From positions 1 through 14,661 of the forward strand of contig CANRER010000023.1 of the NCBI GenBank assembly GCA_947629615.1: a stretch of 14,661 nt of DNA, read 5' to 3'. The position numbers and the translations under genes are program-made. A model generated the notes under the pieces. It did not search any database, was not told where the DNA came from, and saw only the letters and a program-made list of their open reading frames with translations. Positions 7,154 to 13,524 of the stretch are shown piece by piece (the stretch's first letter is position 1; each line of letters opens with the position of its first letter). Source of the stretch: an uncultured Clostridia bacterium. GTDB taxonomy: Bacteria > Bacillota > Clostridia > UMGS1883.

Positions 7154-8331
7154 AAACAGCCGTTATTGGCGGCGGCGCGGCGGGGCTTGCCTCCGCCGTT
7201 TTTGCCGCGCGGGCCGGCGGTGCGGTGACGGTGTTCGAGGGCAACGACCGCGTGGGCAGAAAGCTGCTTTCCACGGGCAACGGCCGCTGTAACCTGTCGA
7301 ACGCCGATATTTCGCCCGCCCGCTACACAACCGCCTGCCCGTCTTTTTTGGAGGCCGCCCTCAAGGGGCGCGGCTTCGATTTCGCGCGGGAGTTTTTCGC
7401 CTCAGTGGGCGTGCCGCTTACCGTTGAGGAGGGCCGCGCCTATCCGCGCAGTATGAGAGCCTCCGCTGTGGCCGACGCTCTTCGCTTCGAGTGTTTGCGG
7501 CTCGGGGCTGAGCTGCGCACAGGAGTCCGCGTGAGCGGGGCCGAGGCCGTAAAGGGCCGCTTCATGGTCGAGGGCGAAATGTTCGACCGCCTTATTCTGG
7601 CCTGCGGCGGCATGGCCGCGCCCGCGCTCGGCTCCGACGGCTTCGGCTTTCGTCTGGCGAAGGCCTTCGGCCACAGGGTGCTGGAGCCTTATCCCGCCCT
7701 TGTGCAGCTGCGCGTTCTCGGGCCGGACAAGTCCCTTAAGGGAATACGCGCCGCCGCCCGCGCCGCCGCCGTTGTGGGCGGCAGGCGCGTGCGCGTGGAG
7801 GAGGGCGAGGTGCAGTTCACGGACTACGGCCTTTCCGGGGTGCCGATAATGCAGCTTTCGCCACTGTTCCGCGGCGAGATGGAGGTCGCGCTCGACCTTT
7901 TGCCCGAGTGGGATTTCACCTCCCTCACGGAGGAGCTGTCCGCCCTTGCGGAGCGGCTCGGCGAGCTGCCGCCCGGGGATTTTTTGGGCGGGTATCTGCA
8001 TAAAAATCTGACGCGCCGCGCCTGCCTCAACGCCGGCTTGGAGCCCTCGCGCCCCGTTGGCTCGCTGACGTTGAGAGAGCTTAAGTCGCTTGTCGGCGCG
8101 ATAAAGAATATGAGCTTCAAAATCGTGGGAACAAATTCGTGGCCGCAGGCCCAAACCACGCGCGGCGGGGTGGATTTGCGCGAGATAGAGCCGAAAACAA
8201 TGGAGTCGCGCCTCGTTCGCGGACTGTACTTTGCCGGCGAGATTACCGACGTGTGCGGCGAGTGCGGCGGCTACAACCTGCACTGGGCTTGGGTCAGCGG
8301 CGCGGCCGCCGGCGCGGCCTCGGCGCGTTGA
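7150..8331 (+). CDS. FAD-dependent oxidoreductase of the HI0933/YhiN (BaiN/RdsA) family
   Basis: This 393-residue flavoprotein belongs to the HI0933-like family, variously labelled YhiN, BaiN/RdsA or aminoacetone-oxidase-like; the substrate cannot be assigned from sequence. The N-terminal dinucleotide-binding motif IGGGAAG is at 6-12, followed by the family signature GRKLLSTGNGRCNLSN at 36-51. Near the C-terminus are TRGGVDLREI, TMESR, GLYFAGEITDVCGE and GGYNLHWAW, which complete the FAD site in this family. The protein is probably cytosolic, since there is no signal peptide or membrane segment. Its ATG overlaps the gpsA stop, and the next gene starts 10 nt after its own stop. It is intact, with no missing signature block. 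Confidence 0.9.
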   Translation: MKTAVIGGGAAGLASAVFAARAGGAVTVFEGNDRVGRKLLSTGNGRCNLSNADISPARYTTACPSFLEAALKGRGFDFAREFFASVGVPLTVEEGRAYPRSMRASAVADALRFECLRLGAELRTGVRVSGAEAVKGRFMVEGEMFDRLILACGGMAAPALGSDGFGFRLAKAFGHRVLEPYPALVQLRVLGPDKSLKGIRAAARAAAVVGGRRVRVEEGEVQFTDYGLSGVPIMQLSPLFRGEMEVALDLLPEWDFTSLTEELSALAERLGELPPGDFLGGYLHKNLTRRACLNAGLEPSRPVGSLTLRELKSLVGAIKNMSFKIVGTNSWPQAQTTRGGVDLREIEPKTMESRLVRGLYFAGEITDVCGECGGYNLHWAWVSGAAAGAASAR

Positions 8332-8341
8332 GGGAGCAATT

Positions 8342-9901
8342 ATGCTGAAAATTTCCGATTTAAGGCTGCCGGTGGGCTTCACCGGCGGCGATATACGCTC
8401 CGCCGCGGCCGAAAGGCTGCGCCTGCCCGCGGAGGACGTTGAAAGCGCGGCTCTTGTGCGGCTTTCGGTGGACGCCCGCGACAAGGGGAGCATACATTAC
8501 AGCGCGGCGGTAAAGGCCGCCGTGAAAAACGAGGCTCGTTTTCTTAAGCTTCGGGGCGTGGAGCCATACGTTCCCTACGCCTACCCTCAGCCGCCGGTCA
8601 GCCGACTGCGCCGCCGCCCGGTGGTGGCCGGCAGCGGCCCGGCTGGCTTGTTTGCCGCGCTTATCCTTGCCTCCGCCGGGGCCGAGCCGATTTTGCTCGA
8701 ACGTGGCGAGTGCGTGGAAAAGCGGCTTAAAACCGTGGAAAGGTTCCAACGGTACGGCGAGCTTGACCCCGAGAGCAACGTGCAGTTCGGCGAGGGCGGC
8801 GCGGGCGCTTTTTCGGACGGCAAGCTCACCACCGGCACAAAAGACCCGCGCCAAGGGAAGGTCATCGAGGAATTTATCGCCGCCGGCGCTCCCGAGGACA
8901 TCGCCTACCTCGCGAAGCCGCATATAGGCACCGACCGCCTTGTGGGCGTGGTGCGCGGGCTTAGGAACAAAATAATCTCCCTTGGGGGCGAGGTGCGCTT
9001 CGGCTGCGCTTTGCGGGATTTTTATATCGAAAAGGGCCGCCTTGTCGGCGTGGCCGCCGCGTGCGGCGACATCGAAACCGACGCGCTCGTCCTCGCGACC
9101 GGCCACAGCGCGCGCGACGTGTTCGAGCTTTGCGCCCGCAGAGGGCTGCTCATGGAACGCAAGCCGTTTTCCGTAGGCGTGAGGATAGAACACCCGCAGG
9201 AGCTTATCCAAAGGGCGCAGTACGGCGCGGCGCGGGGTCTGCCCCCGGCGGATTACAAGACCGCCGTCCGCGCCTCGGACGGGCGCGGGGTCTATACCTT
9301 TTGTATGTGCCCCGGCGGCGAGGTGGTGGCCTCGGCCAGCGAGGAAAACACCGTCGTCACCAACGGCATGAGCCGCTACAAAAGGGACGGCAAAAACGCC
9401 AACAGCGCCCTTCTTGTTTCGGTCGGCCCCGAGGATTTCAAAAACGACGACCTTTTCGCCGGGGTGCGCTTTCAGCGCAGGCTCGAAAGACAGGCCTTCT
9501 ATATGGGCGGCGGAAGCTACCGCGCCCCGATGACGCTTGCGGGCGACTTTTTGAAGGGGCAAAGGTCCGCCTCGATAGGCTCCGTTGAGCCGAGCTACCC
9601 CCTCGGGGTAACTCCGGCCGACATTTCGCGCCTTTTCCCGGACTTCGTTACGGCGGCCCTGCGCGAGGGGCTAACGCTCATAGGCCGCAAAATACGCGGG
9701 TTTGACGCTTCCGACGCCCCGCTCACCGGGGTGGAGAGCCGCTCCTCGTCGCCGCTGCGCATGCTGCGCGGCGAAAATCTGCAATCCTCAGTATTCGGCA
9801 TATACCCCTGCGGCGAGGGCGCGGGCTACGCGGGAGGGATAATGTCCGCCGCGGTGGACGGCATAAGGTGCGCCGAAAAAATACTTGGCGAAAACTATTG
9901 A
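8342..9901 (+). CDS. FAD-dependent oxidoreductase, COG2509-like uncharacterised dehydrogenase
   Basis: This 519-residue protein has an N-terminal region of about 90 residues unlike common oxidoreductases, then the dinucleotide-binding motif GSGPAG at 97-102 and the family block NVQFGEGGAGAFSDGKLTT at 146-164. A C-terminal glycine-rich segment ending GEGAGYAGGIMSAAVDGI closes the flavin site. I recognise the COG2509 type (uncharacterised FAD-dependent dehydrogenases). The substrate is unknown. The start is the ATG at 8342 behind AGGGAG (8331-8336), which overlaps the previous stop. The frame is open 37 codons upstream, but those residues are an out-of-frame reading of the preceding gene and are rejected. 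It ends the long leading gene run. A promoter for rodA overlaps its stop codon. Confidence 0.88.
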   Translation: MLKISDLRLPVGFTGGDIRSAAAERLRLPAEDVESAALVRLSVDARDKGSIHYSAAVKAAVKNEARFLKLRGVEPYVPYAYPQPPVSRLRRRPVVAGSGPAGLFAALILASAGAEPILLERGECVEKRLKTVERFQRYGELDPESNVQFGEGGAGAFSDGKLTTGTKDPRQGKVIEEFIAAGAPEDIAYLAKPHIGTDRLVGVVRGLRNKIISLGGEVRFGCALRDFYIEKGRLVGVAAACGDIETDALVLATGHSARDVFELCARRGLLMERKPFSVGVRIEHPQELIQRAQYGAARGLPPADYKTAVRASDGRGVYTFCMCPGGEVVASASEENTVVTNGMSRYKRDGKNANSALLVSVGPEDFKNDDLFAGVRFQRRLERQAFYMGGGSYRAPMTLAGDFLKGQRSASIGSVEPSYPLGVTPADISRLFPDFVTAALREGLTLIGRKIRGFDASDAPLTGVESRSSSPLRMLRGENLQSSVFGIYPCGEGAGYAGGIMSAAVDGIRCAEKILGENY

Positions 9902-9926
9902 TTTTGCGGAGAAAATAGTTTATAAT
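9898..9926 (+). promoter_or_regulatory. Sigma-A promoter for rodA
   Basis: TTGATT (9898-9903), a 17-bp spacer and a perfect TATAAT (9921-9926) form a good sigma-A promoter. The -35 box overlaps the stop codon of the upstream flavoprotein gene. The predicted start near 9933 gives a leader of about 25 nt before the GTG start of rodA. Confidence 0.75.
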
Positions 9927-9957
9927 AATAAAAAATAAAGGAAAGGGCGGTGATGAA

Positions 9958-11070
9958 GTGAACGTCAGAAAAGGGCTTTTTTCCGACGCGGCTGACCGCG
10001 CGCTGATAATATATGTGGTGCTGGCGTCGCTTCTGGGCATTGTCGCCGTAAACAGCGCCTCGGCGGGGCTGGACGGGCATTACCGCTACGTGACGGTGCA
10101 GGCCGCGGCCTTCGTGCTGGGTATGGCCGCCATGACGGCCCTGACCTTCTTTAACTACAGCCTTCTTTACAAGCTGCGGTTCGTGTTCTTCGCCGCCGCC
10201 ATGACGCTTTTGTGCGTGGTGCTGGCGGTGGGCAGGATACGCGGCGGCACAAAGGGGTGGATCGCGCTCGGCCCGGTGAACCTTCAGCCCGCCGAGATAG
10301 CCAAGCTGTGCTTCATCATCACTCTTTCGGCCCACTTGTCGAAGGTGCGCGAAAGCATAAACAAGCCGAAAACTCTGCTGCTTTTGTTTTTGCATTTGGG
10401 GATATACATGACGCCGGTGCTGCTTCAGCCGGATTTCGGCACGGCTATGGTATTCGCCGTGATTTTCTGCATAGCCCTGTTTTTCGCGGGGATAAGCCTT
10501 AAATACGTGTTCGGCGCGATGGGCGCGCTGGTGGTGGCGTCGCCGCTGGTGTGGCTGGCGCTGAACCCTATCCAGCGCGGCCGCATAATCAGCTTTCTTG
10601 ACCCGGAAAGCGACCCCACCGGCACGGGCTACCATGTGCTGCAATCCAAGCTCGCCATCGGCAGCGGGCAGATTCTCGGCAGGGGCTATCTGCGCGGCCC
10701 GCAGACGCAATACGGCTATCTGCCCGAGCGTCAGACGGACTTCATCTTTTCCTCAATCGGCGAGGAATTTGGCTTTATCGGCTGCGCCGTGGTGACGCTG
10801 CTGCTTTTTGCCATAATCCTCCGTTGCTTTAAGGACGCCGCCGACAGCGACCACGACCCCTTCGGTATGTTTATCTGCGTCGGCGTGGGGGCGATGATGC
10901 TTTTCCACACCCTTGAAAACATCGGAATGTGCTTGGGGCTTTTGCCTATAACCGGCATACCGCTGCCGTTTTTCAGCTACGGCGGCAGCAGTATGATAAC
11001 CTGTTGCGCGTCCATAGGGCTGGTGCAGAGCGTCGTGACGAGAAGGCGCAGAACTAAATTTGATATTTAA
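9958..11070 (+). CDS. rodA: Peptidoglycan glycosyltransferase RodA (SEDS family)
   Basis: SEDS proteins polymerise lipid II into glycan strands with a class B PBP partner; RodA works in cell elongation and FtsW in division. The 370-residue protein is polytopic. SEDS landmarks are TKGW at 98-101, LLQPDFGTA at 155-163, GTGYHVLQSKLAIGSG at 222-237, the LPERQTDFIF block at 255-264 with the invariant Asp261, and ENIGMCLGLLPITGIPLPFFSYGGSS at 320-345 (read as ENIGM, LLPITGIPLP and FSYGGSS). The IGSG and ENIGM forms favour RodA over FtsW, but this is by eye. The start is the GTG at 9958 behind AAAGGG (9942-9947). A tiny GTG-ATG-AAG-TGA frame overlaps it at 9950-9961. No class B PBP gene is adjacent. 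The S24-like gene follows after 12 nt. Confidence 0.9.
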   Translation: MNVRKGLFSDAADRALIIYVVLASLLGIVAVNSASAGLDGHYRYVTVQAAAFVLGMAAMTALTFFNYSLLYKLRFVFFAAAMTLLCVVLAVGRIRGGTKGWIALGPVNLQPAEIAKLCFIITLSAHLSKVRESINKPKTLLLLFLHLGIYMTPVLLQPDFGTAMVFAVIFCIALFFAGISLKYVFGAMGALVVASPLVWLALNPIQRGRIISFLDPESDPTGTGYHVLQSKLAIGSGQILGRGYLRGPQTQYGYLPERQTDFIFSSIGEEFGFIGCAVVTLLLFAIILRCFKDAADSDHDPFGMFICVGVGAMMLFHTLENIGMCLGLLPITGIPLPFFSYGGSSMITCCASIGLVQSVVTRRRRTKFDI

Positions 11071-11082
11071 GGCAGGTAATAA

Positions 11083-11742
11083 ATGAAATACAGTGATAAC
11101 GGCGGTTTATGGAACCGCGTGCGTTCCCGTTTGGCCGTCGTCGGCATGAGCCTCGGCGACCTCAGCAGAGCCTTCGGGCTGGACGGCGAAATGCTTGAAT
11201 ATATGGCCGAAAACGGCGTAGTTCCCGAGGATAGGCTGCTTCGCCGCTTTTCGTTTTTGACGGGCCTCGGCAGGCGTGAGCTGCTCGGCGACGAGCCTCC
11301 CGCGACGGTGGAGGTTAAGAGGTCGGTGCCGCTGGTGCGCGGCGCGGAGTTCGTGAAGGACTGCGTTGAGATTGAAAACCTCATCGGCAAGTTTTATATC
11401 GACAGGCCCGCCGACGATTGCTGCACTTACTTGGGCATTGTGGTGGAAAGCGACTCCATGAAGCGCGCCCGCATTTTCCGCGGCGACACGGTCATCGTCC
11501 GCAGGCAGATGGCCGCGGCGGAGGGCGACATCGTGCTGGCCTCGGTGCGGGGCAAAACCATGCTGCGCCGCTTCCATATGCTGAACAACGTGATGTGGCT
11601 CGAGGCCGAGGGCCTCGCCGACGACGGCCCCGTAGAGTTCAGCGAAATCATCGGCTCGCCTCTACGCGAAATTCGCGTATACGGCAAGGTTGTCAGCGTG
11701 TGCCGCTTTTTTGAGGAAAACGCCCCGGCGGCCGTTTTTTAA
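11083..11742 (+). CDS. LexA/S24-family-like protein, probably without autoprotease activity
   Basis: This 219-residue protein has an N-terminal helical region (about 10-65) that resembles a degraded helix-turn-helix, and a C-terminal S24 peptidase-like domain from about 95. The S24 signals are VESDSM at 121-126 with the putative nucleophile Ser125, RGDTVIV at 133-139 and EGDIVLASVRGK at 147-158. In LexA and phage repressors the next block contains the general-base lysine in T-V-K-R-F; here it reads T-M-L-R-R-F (159-164), with Arg162 at the lysine position. Self-cleavage is therefore doubtful. The Shine-Dalgarno is weak (GGCAGG at 11071-11076) and the gene probably depends on coupling to rodA. 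Whether it still binds DNA is unknown. Family call is firm at the domain level; function is not assigned. Confidence 0.75.
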   Translation: MKYSDNGGLWNRVRSRLAVVGMSLGDLSRAFGLDGEMLEYMAENGVVPEDRLLRRFSFLTGLGRRELLGDEPPATVEVKRSVPLVRGAEFVKDCVEIENLIGKFYIDRPADDCCTYLGIVVESDSMKRARIFRGDTVIVRRQMAAAEGDIVLASVRGKTMLRRFHMLNNVMWLEAEGLADDGPVEFSEIIGSPLREIRVYGKVVSVCRFFEENAPAAVF

Positions 11743-11771
11743 GAATTATCCGCTCCCTTTTCGCATATATT
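11743..11771 (+). promoter_or_regulatory. Possible SigE-type sporulation promoter for yabP-yabQ
   Basis: CATATATT (11764-11771) matches six of eight positions of the SigE -10 consensus (CATACAMT). GAATTAT (11743-11749), 14 bp upstream, resembles the -35 element only partly. The predicted start at about 11777-11779 lies just before the yabP Shine-Dalgarno. In Bacillus yabP and yabQ are SigE-dependent, which supports looking here, but the -35 match is poor and the call is tentative. Confidence 0.3.
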
Positions 11772-11805
11772 TTAGAGTATTATGTGCGAAGGGGAGCTTT
11801 CTTTT
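11752..11805 (+). terminator. Terminator-like hairpin that also covers the yabP ribosome binding site
   Basis: The arms 11752-11769 and 11781-11797 pair over about 17 bp with one bulged T and a few G-U pairs, with an 11-nt loop, followed directly by TTTCTTTT (11798-11805). It can act as an intrinsic terminator for the rodA operon. The 3' arm contains AAGGGGAG (11789-11796), the Shine-Dalgarno of yabP, and the T-tract runs into its TTG start. Read-through transcripts would therefore also hide this site. Confidence 0.65.
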
Positions 11806-12058
11806 GGAAAACAACGGCAATTTGATTTTGGAAAACCGCGAAAAGCTGTGCGTCAGCGCGGTAAGCGACGTTGAAAGCTTTGACGAAAAGCGGATAGTTC
11901 TGCGCCTTGGCGAAAATCGACTCGTTGTCGAGGGCAGCGGCCTTAAAATAAACAGCGTCAGCGTGGAAACGGGCGAGGCCGTCATCACAGGTCTTGTGGA
12001 CAGCTGCGCCTACGCGGGCTCGGTGCGCCGCTCTCTGTGGGGGAAGCTTGCAAAATGA
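11804..12058 (+). CDS. yabP: Sporulation protein YabP
   Basis: YabP is a small protein of the YabP/YqfC sporulation family, made in the mother cell in Bacillus; its biochemical role is unknown. The 84-residue product has the family pattern: NREKLCVSAV then DVESFDEKRIVL at 22-33, GLKINSVSVETGEAVITG at 46-63, and an aromatic-Ala-Gly near 70. The start is TTG at 11804, placed 7 nt after AAGGGGAG. The frame is open further upstream but has no start with a Shine-Dalgarno there, and relatives begin at about this point. It is slightly shorter than the usual 95-100 residues. The stop overlaps the ATG of yabQ (ATGA). Upstream neighbours differ from Bacillus, where yabO (rqcP) precedes it. Confidence 0.88.
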   Translation: MENNGNLILENREKLCVSAVSDVESFDEKRIVLRLGENRLVVEGSGLKINSVSVETGEAVITGLVDSCAYAGSVRRSLWGKLAK

Positions 12059-12537
12059 CGGTTTCCTCAACGGGGCAGCTCCGCTTCTTCTTTTTAAGCG
12101 TGCTCGCGGGGCTAATCTCCGGCGCGTTTTACAATCTGCTTCGCGCCGTCCGCGAAAAAAACGGCCGCGGGCCGGTCGGGCCGTTAAGCGACCTTTTTTT
12201 CTGGGTGTTCGTCGGGGCGGCGCTGATAAAGCTCAGCCTCGACTTTAACGACGGAGGCATAAGGGGCTACCAGCTTTTGGGAGCGGCCTGCGGCTTTTTG
12301 CTGCATTACCTCTGCCTTGGGGGAATAACGCTGCCGCTGGCTCGGGCCGTGGTACGCGCCGCCGCGCTGGCGCTTTTCCCCGTGGTTTTTCTTATGCGCG
12401 GAGTGGTACTTTATGTCAAAAGCCTGTACGATAAAGTGCATATAATGCTCCTAAAATTGCGGCAAAGCGGCAAACGGGTTCGCGTCGCCCGCAAAAAACA
12501 CAAAAAAATACAAAAAAAATACAAAAATTTGCTCTAA
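12055..12537 (+). CDS. yabQ: Spore cortex biosynthesis protein YabQ
   Basis: YabQ is a membrane protein that Bacillus needs for spore cortex formation, placed in the membrane around the forespore. The 160-residue product has a hydrophobic start (QLRFFFLSVLAGLISGAFYN) typical of the family, further membrane segments around 45-60 and 75-120, and a strongly basic tail. It overlaps yabP by 4 nt; an upstream in-frame Met at 12037 is inside yabP and is less likely. The last codons lie in an adenine-rich stretch (12493-12527) with runs of 6, 7, 8 and 5 A, giving a lysine-rich tail. Assignment rests on the membrane pattern plus the yabP-yabQ-divIC-yabR order. Confidence 0.87.
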   Translation: MTVSSTGQLRFFFLSVLAGLISGAFYNLLRAVREKNGRGPVGPLSDLFFWVFVGAALIKLSLDFNDGGIRGYQLLGAACGFLLHYLCLGGITLPLARAVVRAAALALFPVVFLMRGVVLYVKSLYDKVHIMLLKLRQSGKRVRVARKKHKKIQKKYKNLL

Positions 12538-12542
12538 ACTAC

Positions 12543-12571
12543 TTTACAAAACAAAAAAAGTGTTATATACT
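12543..12571 (+). promoter_or_regulatory. Sigma-A promoter for divIC-yabR
   Basis: TTTACA (12543-12548), a 17-bp spacer and TATACT (12566-12571) match the sigma-A consensus at five of six positions in each box. It lies in an AT-rich gap directly after yabQ, with a predicted start near 12578 and a leader of about 30 nt. It lets vegetative cells make divIC independently of the sporulation genes upstream. Confidence 0.75.
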
Positions 12572-12608
12572 AAAATATATCCGTGGTATTGGACGGGGAG
12601 TGGTCGCG

Positions 12609-12905
12609 TTGACATTTATGGGAAGAACCGTAAGAAGAAAAGACGTACCCAGACTGGCTGTGTTTTTTTCGGCCTGTCTTGTAATTGTGCTTTTCATAAC
12701 GGCGCTTCTCACAACCTCGTTCGACATTCATCGGGTGCGCGGCGAAATACGCGATTGCAATGAGGCTATCGCCCAAAAAGAGAGCGAGCTTAAGCAGCTT
12801 GAGCAAAAGAAGGAATATTACGAAAGCGACGAGTTCCTCGAGGACGCCGTCCGCGACAGCGGCTACGTCGGGAGCGGCGACACGGTTTTCGTGATAACCG
12901 ATTAG
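12609..12905 (+). CDS. divIC: Septum formation initiator family protein, DivIC-like
   Basis: DivIC is a bitopic division protein that forms a complex with FtsL and DivIB at the septum. The product (98 residues from this start) has a short basic cytoplasmic part, one membrane segment at about 16-35, a charged coiled coil at about 40-72 (EIRDCNEAIAQKESELKQLE), and a C-terminal block ending in AVRDSGYVGSGDTVFVI, which corresponds to the A-R-e-x-l-G-y-v pattern of the family. Start choice: GGGGAG at 12595-12600 lies 8 nt before TTG 12609, the best spacing. GTG at 12600 would overlap that site, and ATG at 12618 is too far. The gene sits between yabQ and yabR as in Bacillus. Confidence 0.88.
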   Translation: MTFMGRTVRRKDVPRLAVFFSACLVIVLFITALLTTSFDIHRVRGEIRDCNEAIAQKESELKQLEQKKEYYESDEFLEDAVRDSGYVGSGDTVFVITD

Positions 12906-12944
12906 CTCGCTATTTTTAACGCTTGAAAGGGGTTCATAAATTAT

Positions 12945-13361
12945 ATGGATCTGGAGATCGGGAGCATTGTTGAAGGTAAGGTTTCGGGGATAACGGGCTT
13001 CGGCGCCTTTGTGGATCTCCCCGGCAAAAAAACCGGCCTCGTCCACATTTCCGAGGTGGCTAGGGATTATGTGAAGGACATTCACGACCATCTGAAGGTG
13101 GGTCAGACGGTTCGGGTGAAGGTGCTTTCGGCCGAGCCTAACGGCAAAATTAGCCTGTCGATAAAAAAAGCGGCCGCCCCGCCGCCCAAAAACGTTCCCT
13201 TTACCGGCAGCCCGGCGGAGGTAAATTTCCCTTCCGTAAATCAGCAGTTCAGCGACCTTTCGTTTGAGGACAAGATGGCGAAGTTTAAGCAGTCCAGCGA
13301 CGAAAGAATGCTCGATATAAAGCGTAACGTGGAATCCAAGCGCGGCAGCCACAGAAAATAG
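12945..13361 (+). CDS. yabR: S1-domain RNA-binding protein YabR
   Basis: This 138-residue protein has one S1 OB-fold domain at about 3-75 (GSIVEGKVSGITGFGAFVDL, then GLVHISEVA and KVLSAEPNGKISLSIKK), followed by a proline-rich linker and a C-terminal segment FEDKMAKFKQSSDERMLDIKR plus a basic end, which is typical of the YabR/YugI (GSP13-like) group. These proteins bind RNA and are linked to the ribosome or stress; the precise role is unknown. AAAGGGG at 12926-12932 precedes the ATG by 12 nt. No separate promoter was found, so it probably shares that of divIC. In Bacillus spoIIE follows; here the operon ends in a terminator. Confidence 0.92.
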   Translation: MDLEIGSIVEGKVSGITGFGAFVDLPGKKTGLVHISEVARDYVKDIHDHLKVGQTVRVKVLSAEPNGKISLSIKKAAAPPPKNVPFTGSPAEVNFPSVNQQFSDLSFEDKMAKFKQSSDERMLDIKRNVESKRGSHRK

Positions 13362-13473
13362 CCCCGGGCCGTAAATCGCGCGGCCTTGGCCTGTCGGCGG
13401 TATGAAATCCGCTCAGTTGATATGCTCCAAAAAGCGTGCGGCTTGTGGGGCGCATAAAAAATTTCGGCATATT

Positions 13474-13503
13474 GCCGCCCGTCAATAGTGACGGGCGGCT
13501 TTT
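13474..13503 (+). terminator. Intrinsic terminator after yabR
   Basis: GCCGCCCGTCA (13474-13484) and TGACGGGCGGC (13489-13499) form a perfect 11-bp stem with a 4-nt loop, followed by TTTT (13500-13503). It ends divIC-yabR. For the convergent minus-strand gene the same stem lies 22 nt past its stop. On that strand a smaller hairpin (13465-13477, arms CGGC and GCCG) precedes a run of T, so the site may work in both directions. The 112 bases between yabR and this stem show no gene or clear structure. Confidence 0.85.
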
Positions 13504-13524
13504 AACGTTCGCAGGAGTCCGCCG

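Noticed and set aside
8231..8341. Extended start for the second flavoprotein at 8231
   Set aside because: The added residues are an out-of-frame reading of the previous gene's conserved C-terminus; AGGGAG places the start at 8342.
7402..8493. 363-codon antisense frame over the first flavoprotein gene
   Set aside because: It spans a real gene junction on the other strand, and its composition is typical of a shadow frame.
8360..9562. 400-codon antisense frame over the second flavoprotein gene
   Set aside because: Same type of shadow; the plus strand encodes clear FAD-binding motifs and the antisense product resembles nothing.
13362..13473. Possible small RNA or tRNA between yabR and the terminator
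   Set aside because: No cloverleaf, no promoter and only weak short inverted pairs were found on either strand.
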